Assembly: GCF_000720635.1 (NCBI RefSeq)
Contig: NZ_JOCF01000003.1
Span: 124,001 to 188,000 of the forward strand
Length of the DNA stretch: 64,000 nt
From: Streptomyces sp. NRRL WC-3742
GTDB lineage: Bacteria; Actinomycetota; Actinomycetes; Streptomycetales; Streptomycetaceae
Direction: 5' to 3'
Every line of letters starts with the position of its first letter. Position 1 is the first letter of the stretch. This document shows, in pieces, positions 8,941 to 16,522 of the stretch. The notes under the pieces were generated by a model that had not been told where the DNA came from, ran no database searches, and saw only the letters and a list, made by a program, of their open reading frames with translations. The position numbers were made by a program, and so were the translations under genes.

Positions 8941-9138
8941 GTTCAGTCCGGGCTCATTCCGGGTCCTCGGCCGCGAGGAGCTGATCCGCCGGCGGGTCTG
9001 AACGGGCCTGATGTTCGGCCCCGAACGACAGAGCTCCCGGGGATCGGCCGGACTGGACCGGACCTGACAGCGGCGTGACAATGGCGGCGGAGAGGGCCTC
9101 GCGTGCAGAGCGAGGACGGTGATGTCCGAAGGGGCGGG

Positions 9139-10122
9139 ATGTCCGCGCAGCAGGGCAAGGAGCGTTTTGAGCGCTGGCGGGATCTGATCGGGCGGACCAG
9201 GGCCGCCGAGACGACGAGTGAGCACGTGGACGACTTCACGGCGCAGGTACGGCGTCTCGACCTCGGGCCGTTGGTGCTGCTGGGGTCGTCGTTCCCGTCG
9301 GCGCGGTTCCGGCGGACGAAGCGGCTGATCCAGCGTTCGGACCAGGAGCTCTACCATCTGACGCTGCTGACCTCCGGAGTGCACGGGCTCAGGCGCGGCC
9401 GGGACCAGGCGGAGACCTTCGGCGCAGGGGACCTCGCCCTCATCGACAGCTCCACCCCGCACGATGTGCACCTGTCCGGGGAGCAGGACCCGGGCGGGGG
9501 ACGGTCCGAGGTCGCCGCTGTGGGCCTCGACCTGCCCGCCTCGCTGTTGCCGGTGCCGCCGCACCGGCTTCGCGACCTGCTCGGCCGCAGGCTCTCCGGC
9601 CGGGAGGGGACGGGTGCGCTGCTGGCCGAGTTCCTGCTCGGGCTGGACCGGCAGGGCGCCGGCCTGAGGCCGGCCGAGGCGGGCCGTCTCGGCGCGGTCG
9701 TGGTCGACCTGGTGGCGGCGCTGGTCGCCGGGGAGCTCGATGCCGAGTGCGCGCTGCCCGAGGACGCCCGGCAGCGGACCCTGGTGGAGGGCGTCCGGGT
9801 GTTCATCCGTGGCAACCTGCACGACCCCGGGCTGACGCCTCCCGTGGTCGCCGCCGCCCACAACATCTCCGTCAGCCATCTGCACCGCCTCTTCGCGCGC
9901 CACTTCCCGGGGGAGACCGTGGCCGGGTTCATCCGCGCCCAGCGGATGAGGAAGGCCCACCGCGAGCTCGCCGACCCGGGCCTTCGGGACCTCACGATCC
10001 GGGCCGTCGGCGTGCGCTGCGGCATGCCCAACCCCTCCGACTTCGGCCGCGCGTTCAAGGCCGCCCACGGCCTCACCCCGCGCGAGCACCGTCTCCTGGC
10101 CGACGCGAAAGCGACCGCCTGA
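9139..10122 (+). CDS. AraC/XylS-family transcriptional regulator
   Basis: The product is 327 residues from the ATG at 9139 (AAGGGG just upstream); a GTG at 9103 would add 12 residues. Residues 1-200 form an AraC-binding-2-type sensor domain with the usual FRRTKRLIQRSDQELYHL stretch. Residues 215-322 carry two helix-turn-helix motifs: VVAAAHNISVSHLHRLF and the second around FGRAFKAAHGLTPREHR. It binds DNA and probably responds to a small ligand. The gene is monocistronic, so its target is not evident; the repeat upstream could be an autoregulatory site. Confidence 0.92.
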   Translation: MSAQQGKERFERWRDLIGRTRAAETTSEHVDDFTAQVRRLDLGPLVLLGSSFPSARFRRTKRLIQRSDQELYHLTLLTSGVHGLRRGRDQAETFGAGDLALIDSSTPHDVHLSGEQDPGGGRSEVAAVGLDLPASLLPVPPHRLRDLLGRRLSGREGTGALLAEFLLGLDRQGAGLRPAEAGRLGAVVVDLVAALVAGELDAECALPEDARQRTLVEGVRVFIRGNLHDPGLTPPVVAAAHNISVSHLHRLFARHFPGETVAGFIRAQRMRKAHRELADPGLRDLTIRAVGVRCGMPNPSDFGRAFKAAHGLTPREHRLLADAKATA

Positions 10123-10233
10123 GCAGGCGGGCCCTTCGGTGGTCGCGGGCTCAGCCCTCGCGGGGGAGGGGATGATGCCGAGGCCGTTCCTGAGGGTGAA
10201 GACCGAGATGAGAGCACCAAGTTTGACAGATCT

Positions 10234-10557
10234 TCAAGTTCTCTTGGTCACCCCGTGGTTGTCGCCATGGCCTTCGGCTCGGTGCGCCGCCAGGACGGAG
10301 GCGAGCAGGCCCGGGAAGCGGGCGTCGAGTTCCGGGCGGCGGAGGGCCATGATGCGGCTCTTGCCCTCCTGGCGGGTGGTGGTGAGGCCGGCCTCGCGGA
10401 GGATGCGCCAGTGGTTGGAGAGGGTGGAGCGGGGCACCGTGAGCCACTCGGGGCTGCAGGCGCTCTCGCCCTCGGCGGCCATCCAGCGGACGAGGGCGAG
10501 GCGCACCGGGTCGCCGAGGGCGTGGAGGACGGCGGCCAGTTCCAGATCGTCTGCCAT
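10234..10557 (-). CDS. ArsR-family winged-helix repressor
   Basis: The product is 107 residues: a compact winged helix with the recognition region SPEWLTVPRSTLSNHWRILR and a wing (TTTRQEGKSRIMALRR). No CxC metal-binding motif is present in the recognition helix, so it is more like the PadR/ArsR redox or ligand sensors than a metal sensor. I chose the ATG at 10557 because it starts right at the domain. The frame extends further upstream but overlaps the operator and the divergent gene. It is divergent from a VOC-fold protein and is likely its repressor. Confidence 0.88.
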   Translation of the reverse strand: MADDLELAAVLHALGDPVRLALVRWMAAEGESACSPEWLTVPRSTLSNHWRILREAGLTTTRQEGKSRIMALRRPELDARFPGLLASVLAAHRAEGHGDNHGVTKRT

Positions 10558-10571
10558 GGCAGTAGTATGCC

Positions 10572-10606
10572 GATCGTTTCGACGTTTCGGGAAAGTCGAA
10601 ATGATC
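10572..10606. promoter_or_regulatory. Inverted repeat, probable ArsR-type operator
   Basis: GATCGTTTCGAC (10572-10583) and GTCGAAATGATC (10595-10606) are inverted repeats matching at 11 of 12 positions, with an 11-base spacer. It is centred in the 85-bp gap between the divergent ArsR and VOC genes, ideally placed to control both. Confidence 0.75.
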
Positions 10607-10642
10607 AGCCGTAGCCGTCGTCTGCCGAACGGAGTGTCAGCC

Positions 10643-10981
10643 ATGCCCGCACTCGCCACCCTCGCCCGCGTGTACGTGGACGACCTGGACACCGCGCTGC
10701 CCACCTTCACCGCCCTCGTCGGCGAGGGGCCCCGGCTGCGGTTCGAGTACCGCGACCTCGAACTGGCCACCGTCGGCGGCTTCCTGCTCATCGCCGGCAC
10801 AGCGGAGGCGCTCGCGCCCTACCGGGACACCCACGCCACCGTGCTGGTCGACTCCCTCGACGACGTCCTCACCACCGGCACCGTCCTCGACGGCCCCAAC
10901 GTGGTGCCCACCGGCCGCAACGCCACCCTCCGGCACCCGGGCGGCGCGATCATCGAGTACGTGCAGTTCCAGCCCGCCTGA
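10643..10981 (+). CDS. VOC-superfamily (glyoxalase-like) protein
   Basis: The product is 112 residues, one vicinal-oxygen-chelate half-barrel. The beta-alpha-beta-beta-beta order is readable: ATLARVYVDDLDTALPTFTA, then FEYRDLELATVGGFLLIAG, then the second half ending RHPGGAIIEYVQF, where the Glu is a usual metal ligand. It could bind or detoxify a small electrophile or antibiotic. The ATG at 10643 follows CGGAG; a GTG nine bases earlier is possible. Divergent ArsR control suggests induction by its substrate. Confidence 0.85.
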   Translation: MPALATLARVYVDDLDTALPTFTALVGEGPRLRFEYRDLELATVGGFLLIAGTAEALAPYRDTHATVLVDSLDDVLTTGTVLDGPNVVPTGRNATLRHPGGAIIEYVQFQPA

Positions 10982-10991
10982 GACGTCCCGA

Positions 10992-11044
10992 GAGGACGTG
11001 GCGAGGGGGCCCTGCGCGACGCAGGGCCCCCTCGCCACGTCCTC
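10992..11044. terminator. Bidirectional hairpin terminator
   Basis: There are two 24-base arms (10992-11015 and 11021-11044) that are perfectly complementary, with a 5-base loop. It lies between the convergent VOC gene and the minus-strand secreted-protein gene. There is no T tract, as is usual in streptomycetes. Confidence 0.85.
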
Positions 11045-11050
11045 AACCGC

Positions 11051-11513
11051 TCACAGGTTGGCGCACTGGCCTGCGCGGGTGCCGTGGACGGTGTTGGGGT
11101 TGCCGCCGTTGGTCGGAGGCGGGGTGTTGCCGGTGCAGTGGAGGGAGCCGCGGATGGTGTTGCGCTCGATCTCGGCCCGGTCGTCCTCGGGGAACGGGCC
11201 GGTGCCGGTGGTGCCGTTGACCTCGACCGAGCCGCCGATCCGGTTGGCGACCAGTTCGGCGCCACTGCGGTTGCCGGGGCAGCCGTCGCCGGGCGGACCT
11301 GGCGCGGGGTGGACGGGCCCGGGCGGTCGGTCCGGTCGCGTGGCTGGTCGCTCGCGCCGCCCTGGCTCGTCGCCACGCTCGGTTCGACGGCCCCGGCGGG
11401 CCCCGCCCAGGCGTGGGCGGACAGCAGGAGCGGTCCGGCGGCGAGCGACAGGGCGAGGGCCGCGCTGAGCGGGCGTCCGAGGAGGATCGGTCTCCGGGGT
11501 GTGCGGATGGCAC
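11051..11513 (-). pseudogene. Frameshifted gene for a small secreted protein
   Basis: The coding signal changes frame twice. A GTG at 11513 has a good GAGAGG site but opens the wrong frame. A convincing signal peptide (GRPLSAALALSLAAGPLLL, then SAHAWA) lies in a second frame just after it. The C-terminal part (CPGNRSGAELVANRIGGSVE, NTIRGSLHCTGNTPPPTNGG, ending GQCANL) lies in a third frame and runs to the stop at 11051. Such CPGN...CTGN...GQC tails occur in small exported Streptomyces proteins of unknown role. One shift falls in the first few codons and the other near 11290-11330. It is either a decayed gene or contains two sequencing errors. Confidence 0.6.
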
Positions 11514-11646
11514 GCGTCAGTCCTCTCGGTCACATGGCAGGGCGGTGACATCCTGTGATCGAGAGGGGTTCGACGGTGACGCGGCGCACCCGGTCCGTAC
11601 TTCGTTCGATGGCGGGATACCGTCCGTCAGCGCAGCGTGGGGCGTC

Positions 11647-12573
11647 TCAGTCGTTCGGCCGCCCGGCCCGCCCGAGGGCGGCGGTGAGGCTGTCCAGGAC
11701 CTGGGCAGCCGGGGGTTGCCGGGGGCTCAGGGCGTCGATGGGCAGGCCGGACCAGTCGAGGTCCGCCAGGTGGGCGGCCAGGAGGCCGACGCGCTCGCGG
11801 TAGAGGGCGTCCCGGTCGAGGTCCGAGAAGGCGGGGGGCAGGGCCTCGCGCAGCTCCTCGAAGCGGTCGGCGGCCGCGGTCACCAGGGTGCGCAGCACCT
11901 TCTCCCAGCTGACGCCGCTCAGGCCGATCGTGAGGTGCAGGGAGGGCTCGTCGGTGGTGTCGCCGACGTGGACGAAGCCGTGCGGGATGTAGAGGCACTC
12001 GCCCTCCTTGAGCACCACGTCGAGCACCGGCTGCGCCACGGCCGCCGGATCCACCGGCTGCACCCGGTTGGGCCAGCGCTTCGCCGGAGGGCTGATCCGC
12101 CAGCGCTTCGAGCCGTGCAGCTGGCGGAGGAAGACTCCCAGCAGGTCGAAGTGCGGCTTGACACCGCGTGCTCCGGGCGGGGTGAGGAAGGCCGTGCTGT
12201 CGACCTCGTAGCCGGTCGCGCGGGAGACCTCGGCGGCGAAGGCGGAGACCTCCGGGCTGTGGGTCTGGAGCTCCTCCAGGACGAGGGTGGCGCCCCGGGC
12301 GACCAGCTCGGTGATCCTTCCGCCGTCGGCGAGTCCCTCCCGGCTGCGGGGGCTGGTGCCGCGGTTGCGGCGGTAGAGCTCGCTCGGGAGTTGTTCGCCG
12401 TTCCTGAACAGCCGGACGGCGGTCAGCGGCAGGCCCGTGTGGATCATGCGTTCGGCGGCCGCCAGGGAGAAGACGTCGCCGAAGTCGTCGAGCCCGACAC
12501 TGACGAACGGCTCGCGCTCCCAGGCGCGTTGCAACGTGGGGAGGTCGTCCACGAGCCGGAGCAGACTGTCCAC
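11647..12573 (-). CDS. JmjC-domain (cupin-4) Fe(II)/2-oxoglutarate oxygenase
   Basis: The product has 308 residues. The JmjC fold is shown by the metal-binding HxD at His141-Phe-Asp143 (KPHFDLLGVF) and the distal His202 (HGFVHVGD), with SLHLTIGL after it. It is closest in layout to bacterial ribosomal-oxygenase-type enzymes that hydroxylate residues in proteins, but here it sits in a peptide-maturation locus, 150 bp downstream of precursor 1, so the peptide may be its substrate (inference). The GTG at 12573 has GGAGG five bases upstream. Transcription probably continues from the precursor through two hairpins. Confidence 0.9.
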   Translation of the reverse strand: MDSLLRLVDDLPTLQRAWEREPFVSVGLDDFGDVFSLAAAERMIHTGLPLTAVRLFRNGEQLPSELYRRNRGTSPRSREGLADGGRITELVARGATLVLEELQTHSPEVSAFAAEVSRATGYEVDSTAFLTPPGARGVKPHFDLLGVFLRQLHGSKRWRISPPAKRWPNRVQPVDPAAVAQPVLDVVLKEGECLYIPHGFVHVGDTTDEPSLHLTIGLSGVSWEKVLRTLVTAAADRFEELREALPPAFSDLDRDALYRERVGLLAAHLADLDWSGLPIDALSPRQPPAAQVLDSLTAALGRAGRPND

Positions 12574-12658
12574 GGAAACCTCCAGGAGCGATCGAGCGGG
12601 CGATCGAGCGAGCGGGCGATCGAGCGAGTGGGCGGGTCGGGCGTCGGGGCGCGGGAAA

Positions 12659-12714
12659 GCCGGTGCGGTGGTGACCGCACCGGCCGGGATTCGACGGGGC
12701 GCGCCGCCCCGTCG
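12659..12714 (-). terminator. Two hairpins downstream of precursor 1
   Basis: Stem one has 11-bp perfect arms (12659-12669 and 12674-12684) with a 4-base loop. Stem two has 9-bp perfect arms (12692-12700 and 12706-12714) with a 5-base loop. They begin ten bases after the precursor stop and precede the JmjC gene, so they may be partial terminators giving more precursor than enzyme message. The bases between here and the JmjC start also hold imperfect 18-bp repeats (about 12589-12636). Confidence 0.6.
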
Positions 12715-12724
12715 GTCCGTCAGC

Positions 12725-12889
12725 TCAGGCCGCGCCCTGCTGGATGCCACAGGGGGCTGCGTCCTCGTCCTCGTCGCCGGCGCTGTGCGCGATGACGTCG
12801 TCCGGCACGATGCCCTGCTGGACGCCGCAGGTCGAGGGGTTGTCGTCGTCGTCGCCTGCGCTGTGCGCCTGCACATCGGGCTTGGTCAT
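12725..12889 (-). CDS. Putative RiPP precursor peptide 1 (two core-like repeats)
   Basis: The peptide is 54 residues and very acidic, with a strong AGAGGAG ribosome site before the ATG at 12889. It contains two similar blocks: AHSAGDDDDNPSTCGVQQG (residues 8-26) and AHSAGDEDEDAAPCGIQQG (34-52). Each has His, a run of Asp/Glu, one Cys (Cys21, Cys47) and ends QQG. The same H-S-A-x-D...C signature recurs in the peptide encoded at 19691-19885. Small size, repeats, Cys, and a setting beside radical SAM, JmjC, protease and exporter genes support a ribosomal peptide natural product precursor. I recognise no named family. Leader and core limits are unknown; each block may be a core. Confidence 0.78.
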   Translation of the reverse strand: MTKPDVQAHSAGDDDDNPSTCGVQQGIVPDDVIAHSAGDEDEDAAPCGIQQGAA

Positions 12890-12950
12890 GGGGGACTCCT
12901 CTCGTCAGGGCCGGAACCTCGTCCGACTCCAGGGCGACGCTATGAGGGCG

Positions 12951-12968
12951 CGGTTGGGCTCCGGTATG
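12951..12968 (+). promoter_or_regulatory. SARP-type direct repeat upstream of the SARP gene
   Basis: CGGTTGG, four bases, then CGGTATG: heptamers with an 11-bp period, the layout of SARP boxes. It points toward the SARP start 141 bp away. Two closely related copies lie at 19936-19953 and 20006-20023. The 220-bp divergent region with precursor 1 holds no second clear copy. Confidence 0.65.
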
Positions 12969-13109
12969 TGCGCGGCTTCCTGACAGCTTGTCCGCGGGGG
13001 CGACGCAGGGCCACCGAACCGTTACGGATCGCGCGCACGTTCTTGTCAGTCCCCCGGGTTGTCCCGCAAGCTGACCGGACACGCGCACATGCCAACGAGG
13101 GGGTCCCGT

Positions 13110-14984
13110 ATGGGCGGGGGCAACGCTGTGTCAGGTCCTCTCCGGTTCTCGGTGCTCGGGCCGCTGCAGGTCCACTGCGCCGACCGACGGCTCCAACTCG
13201 GGCCCTACAAGCAGCGCCTGCTGCTGGCGGCGCTGCTCTGCCGCGCCAACACGGTGCTCTCGGTGGACCAGTTGACGCAGGTGCTGTGGGACGGCGACCA
13301 GCCGCGCACGGCGAGGAAGAACCTCCAGGTGTACGTCTCCGCGCTGCGCAAGATCGTGCCCGACCACATCGACCGCCTGCCCTACGGCTACACGCTGCTG
13401 GCGGACGCCCAGGAGTCCGACCTGCTGCGGTTCGACCAGCTGGCCGCCGCGGGCCGGCAGGCCCAGCGCAGGGGCGACCCGGCGGGCGCCTCCGCCCTGC
13501 TCGGCCGGGCGGTGGGGCTGTGGCGCGACCGGCCCCTGGTCGACCTGCTCGACAGTCCCTTCGCCGTACGGGAGTCGCAGCGGCTGGCGGACCGCCTCCT
13601 GGAGGTCTACGAGGACTGGGCCGAACTGGAGGTGGAGGCCGGCCGGGCGCACGGACTGCTGGACCGGCTGGGCGAGTTGGCAGGCCGCTACCCCTTCCGG
13701 GAGCGGCTGGTGGCGCTGCGGATGACGGCGCTGGAACAGGTCGGCGGACGCCGCCAGGCGCTGGCCTGCTTCGAGGCGCACCGTCAGTTCATCGCCCGCG
13801 AGCTGGGCCTCGATCCGAGTGCCGTACTGCGCGGGCTCTACCGCGAGATCCTGGCCGGCGAGCAGTCGCCCGCCCCGCCCCGGCCGACGGCGGCGGCACG
13901 CCTGCGCCCGGCCCAACTCCCGCGCGACCTCTCCGACTTCGTCGGCCGCTCCGAGCCGCTCGCCGCGCTGACGGCGGCACTGACCGCCGACGGCCCCTGT
14001 CCCGGCGTGGTGCTGGTCTGCGGCCCCACCGGGGTCGGCAAGAGCGCGCTGGCCGTCCACGCGGGCCACCTGGTCGCCGACCGCTTCGAGGACGGCCAGG
14101 TCTTCGTCTCTCTCAGCGAACCGGACGGCACACCGCGACACTGGCACTCGGTGCTCACCGAACTGCTGCGCAGCACCGGCCTGGACATCGCCCCACCGGC
14201 CGAGGAGGCCACCGCGCTCGCGCTGTGGCGCTCCTGGCTCGCCGAGCGGCAGTTCCTGCTGGTCCTCGACGACGCCACCGGCGAGGCGGACATCCGGCGG
14301 CTGCTGCCGGGGCGCGGGCCCAGCCGTACGGTGGTGACCACCGCCCGCAAGCTCAGCGGGCTGGAGTGCGTCCACCGCCTGGAACTCGGCGAGTTCACGC
14401 CGTCGGAGGCCGGCGAGCTGCTGAACCGGGTGCTCGGCGGCGACCGGGTCGCCGGCCACGAGCAGGCGCTGCCCCGCATCCGGCAGCTGTACGGGCTGGC
14501 GCCCGTGGTGGTGCGGGCGCTGGCGGCCAAGCTCACCGTGCTCGGCCACCTGTCCCTGTCCGCGTACGCCGACCGGCTGGGCCGGCTTCCGGTGGCCCTG
14601 GACGAACTGATGGTCGGTGGGGTCTCCCTGCACGACGGCTACCGCCGCTTCCACCGGAGCCTGACACCGTCCCAGCGCGCCGCCTTCGACGCCCTCGGTG
14701 CGCTGCCCCGGGCCGCGTTCGACCTGGCGGGCCTGCGGGCGGTGCTGGACGGGGTGGACGGCCTGGCGGGCCCCGTCGAACGGGTCGCCGAGGAGCTGAT
14801 GGAGGCCAACCTGGTCAGCGTCACGGGCGACGAGGACGAGGTGACGGCCCACGCGGCCCATGAGACCCATGCGGCCCATGAGACCCACGCGGCCCACGCC
14901 GTCCGCTACCGGATGCCGCCCCTGGCCCACCGCTACGCCGCCGCGCTGCTGCTCGGCAACACGCAGATGCAGAAGGGGAGTTGA
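13110..14984 (+). CDS. SARP-family activator with BTAD and NB-ARC domains
   Basis: The product has 624 residues. It begins with an OmpR-like winged helix (residues 10-100, FSVLGPLQVHCADRRLQLGP), followed by a bacterial transcriptional activation domain (105-250) and an NTPase domain with Walker A GPTGVGKSALA near 303-313 and VLLVLDD-like Walker B (FLLVLDDATG). Medium-length SARPs of this kind activate pathway genes by binding direct repeats at -35. Three matching repeats flank this gene and the precursor 2/radical SAM promoters. The ATG at 13110 has GAGGGGG upstream. An 18-bp repeat at 14853-14900 encodes an AHETHA-type linker near the C-terminus. Divergent from precursor 1. Confidence 0.93.
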   Translation: MGGGNAVSGPLRFSVLGPLQVHCADRRLQLGPYKQRLLLAALLCRANTVLSVDQLTQVLWDGDQPRTARKNLQVYVSALRKIVPDHIDRLPYGYTLLADAQESDLLRFDQLAAAGRQAQRRGDPAGASALLGRAVGLWRDRPLVDLLDSPFAVRESQRLADRLLEVYEDWAELEVEAGRAHGLLDRLGELAGRYPFRERLVALRMTALEQVGGRRQALACFEAHRQFIARELGLDPSAVLRGLYREILAGEQSPAPPRPTAAARLRPAQLPRDLSDFVGRSEPLAALTAALTADGPCPGVVLVCGPTGVGKSALAVHAGHLVADRFEDGQVFVSLSEPDGTPRHWHSVLTELLRSTGLDIAPPAEEATALALWRSWLAERQFLLVLDDATGEADIRRLLPGRGPSRTVVTTARKLSGLECVHRLELGEFTPSEAGELLNRVLGGDRVAGHEQALPRIRQLYGLAPVVVRALAAKLTVLGHLSLSAYADRLGRLPVALDELMVGGVSLHDGYRRFHRSLTPSQRAAFDALGALPRAAFDLAGLRAVLDGVDGLAGPVERVAEELMEANLVSVTGDEDEVTAHAAHETHAAHETHAAHAVRYRMPPLAHRYAAALLLGNTQMQKGS

Positions 14985-15009
14985 GCCGATGGTGCGCCGA
15001 TCGCCCCGC

Positions 15010-15672
15010 TCAGCGCACCATGCCCGCCAGCACCTCGTGCAGCGAGTCGACCAGCCGCAGACCGCTGGCCCGCCGGTCCTCCGGCAGCTCCGCGAGCAGC
15101 CGGACGATCCCGGCCAGCCGCGCGAACTCCCCGCCGCCCAGGGCCAGGGCCCCGCGTGCGGCCCGACTGCGGACCAGCCCTGAGAGCGCCAGGCCGGCCT
15201 GGGCCGCGAAGGCGGTCAGGAGGTCGAGGTCGGACATGCTGGAACGGGACTGGGGGTGCGGGTCGAGCACCTGGATCACCCCGAGCACCTCGTCGCGGTG
15301 CATGACCGGGGCGGCCATGATGGCGTCGGGGACGAAGCCGGTCCGCTCGGCGAGGTCCTGGGCGAACAGCCCGTCGCCGGCGAGCCGGTCCACCGTCATC
15401 GGCTCGCCGGTGTCGGCCACCCAGCCGGCGATGCCGCGGTGGGCCGGGAAGCGGGTGCCGACCAGGAAGTCCTCACCCTCCCCGGAGACCGCCTCGAAGA
15501 CCAGCTCGTCGTGCTCCCGGTCGAAGAGGAAGATCGAGCTCGCGGCCGCGCCGAAGATCGAACGCGCCACCTGCACGATGGAGGCGAGCAGCTCGCGGTC
15601 CTCCGGTCCGGGGTCGGCCAGCGCTCCGGAGATCGCGGCGACCATCGCCGTGGAGTCCGTGGGGTGGTCCAT
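15010..15672 (-). CDS. GAF-domain protein
   Basis: The product has 220 residues, with one GAF domain at about 25-165 (ASSIFLFDREHDELVFEAVS, then RGIAGWVADTGEPMTV and MAAPVMHRDEVLGVIQVLDP), and a short helical tail. There is no histidine-kinase, cyclase or HTH output domain. It is the last gene of a four-gene minus-strand operon starting at precursor 2, five bases after the subtilase stop. It may sense a ligand or act as a scaffold for the cyclase-like protein (inference). Confidence 0.85.
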   Translation of the reverse strand: MDHPTDSTAMVAAISGALADPGPEDRELLASIVQVARSIFGAAASSIFLFDREHDELVFEAVSGEGEDFLVGTRFPAHRGIAGWVADTGEPMTVDRLAGDGLFAQDLAERTGFVPDAIMAAPVMHRDEVLGVIQVLDPHPQSRSSMSDLDLLTAFAAQAGLALSGLVRSRAARGALALGGGEFARLAGIVRLLAELPEDRRASGLRLVDSLHEVLAGMVR

Positions 15673-15676
15673 GGTG

Positions 15677-16522
15677 TCAGGCTCCTCGCACGTTGGCGGC
15701 CGTCAGGTACAGGATGGTCTTCAGCTCGAAGCTCGTCAGGTACGGGTGCTTGCCGAGGATCAGCGCGCAGAGCCCGGTCACGTGCGGGGCCGCGAAGCTG
15801 TTGCCGGTGTTGCGGGTGGTGCCACCCTTCAGCGCCGCGACCGGCACGGCCTGGCCGCGGGCGAAGAACTCCACGGGCGGGGAGGGGTTGTAGAGCACCA
15901 GACCGGAGTCGTCCTCGGCGTGGCTGCCGACCGACACCACCGAGGAGAAGCGCCAGGGGAAGCTCTCGATCCGGGCGTTGTGGGCCGAGGCGACGATCAC
16001 CGACCGGCTGAAGTAGGCGCGGTCGGCGAGTTCGCGCAGCACCTGGTTGAACTGCGGGCGGGAGGTGGACAGGCTCAGGTTGATCACGTCGAAGCCCTGC
16101 TCGATGGCCCAGGCCAGTCCGGTCAGCAGCGCCTGGCCGCTGCCGCCGCCGTTCTCGCCGAGGATGCGCACGCTGGACAGCTCGCAGCCGGGCGCGACCC
16201 CTCGCACGATGCCGGCGCACGCCGTGCCGTGCCCGCAGACGTCCGCGGCGGCCACCGGCACCACCGTCGGCTCGCCGTCGCGCTCGACGACCGCGTGGCT
16301 ACCGGCGAGTTCGCCGACCATCGGGTGACCGGGCTCGACGCCGCTGTCCACCACGCAGACCCGGACCCCGCTGCCGTCCGCCCCGCCGTACGCCCACGCG
16401 GGCGTGACGCGGTGGGCCCCGTCGGCGGCGACCGGGATGTCCGAGGGGCGTCGGTCCAGCAGGTTCCAGGTGAGGGCGCCGCCGCGGGGGTTCCCGGCGG
16501 GTGCTTCGGGCGTGGTGGTCAT
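15677..16522 (-). CDS. Subtilisin-family (S8) serine protease without signal peptide
   Basis: The product has 281 residues with the full triad: Asp59 (VCVVDSGVEPGHP), His98 (CGHGTACAGI) and Ser242 (GNSFAAPHVTG), plus the oxyanion Asn in IVASAHN. No signal peptide or propeptide is visible, so it should act in the cytosol, unusual for a subtilase and suited to trimming a peptide precursor made in the same operon. Its ATG overlaps the stop of the cyclase/AAA gene (ATGA). Leader or core cleavage of precursor 2 or 1 is inferred. Confidence 0.92.
   Translation of the reverse strand: MTTTPEAPAGNPRGGALTWNLLDRRPSDIPVAADGAHRVTPAWAYGGADGSGVRVCVVDSGVEPGHPMVGELAGSHAVVERDGEPTVVPVAAADVCGHGTACAGIVRGVAPGCELSSVRILGENGGGSGQALLTGLAWAIEQGFDVINLSLSTSRPQFNQVLRELADRAYFSRSVIVASAHNARIESFPWRFSSVVSVGSHAEDDSGLVLYNPSPPVEFFARGQAVPVAALKGGTTRNTGNSFAAPHVTGLCALILGKHPYLTSFELKTILYLTAANVRGA

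Noticed and set aside
9103..9138. GTG at 9103 as start of the AraC-family gene
   Set aside because: It is possible, but the ATG at 9139 has a closer purine-rich site and fits the usual family start; left as an alternative.
12437..14863. Plus-strand 808-codon open frame
   Set aside because: It overlaps the SARP gene in another frame and is low-complexity Arg/Ala/Pro; the SARP frame has clear domains and a good ribosome site.
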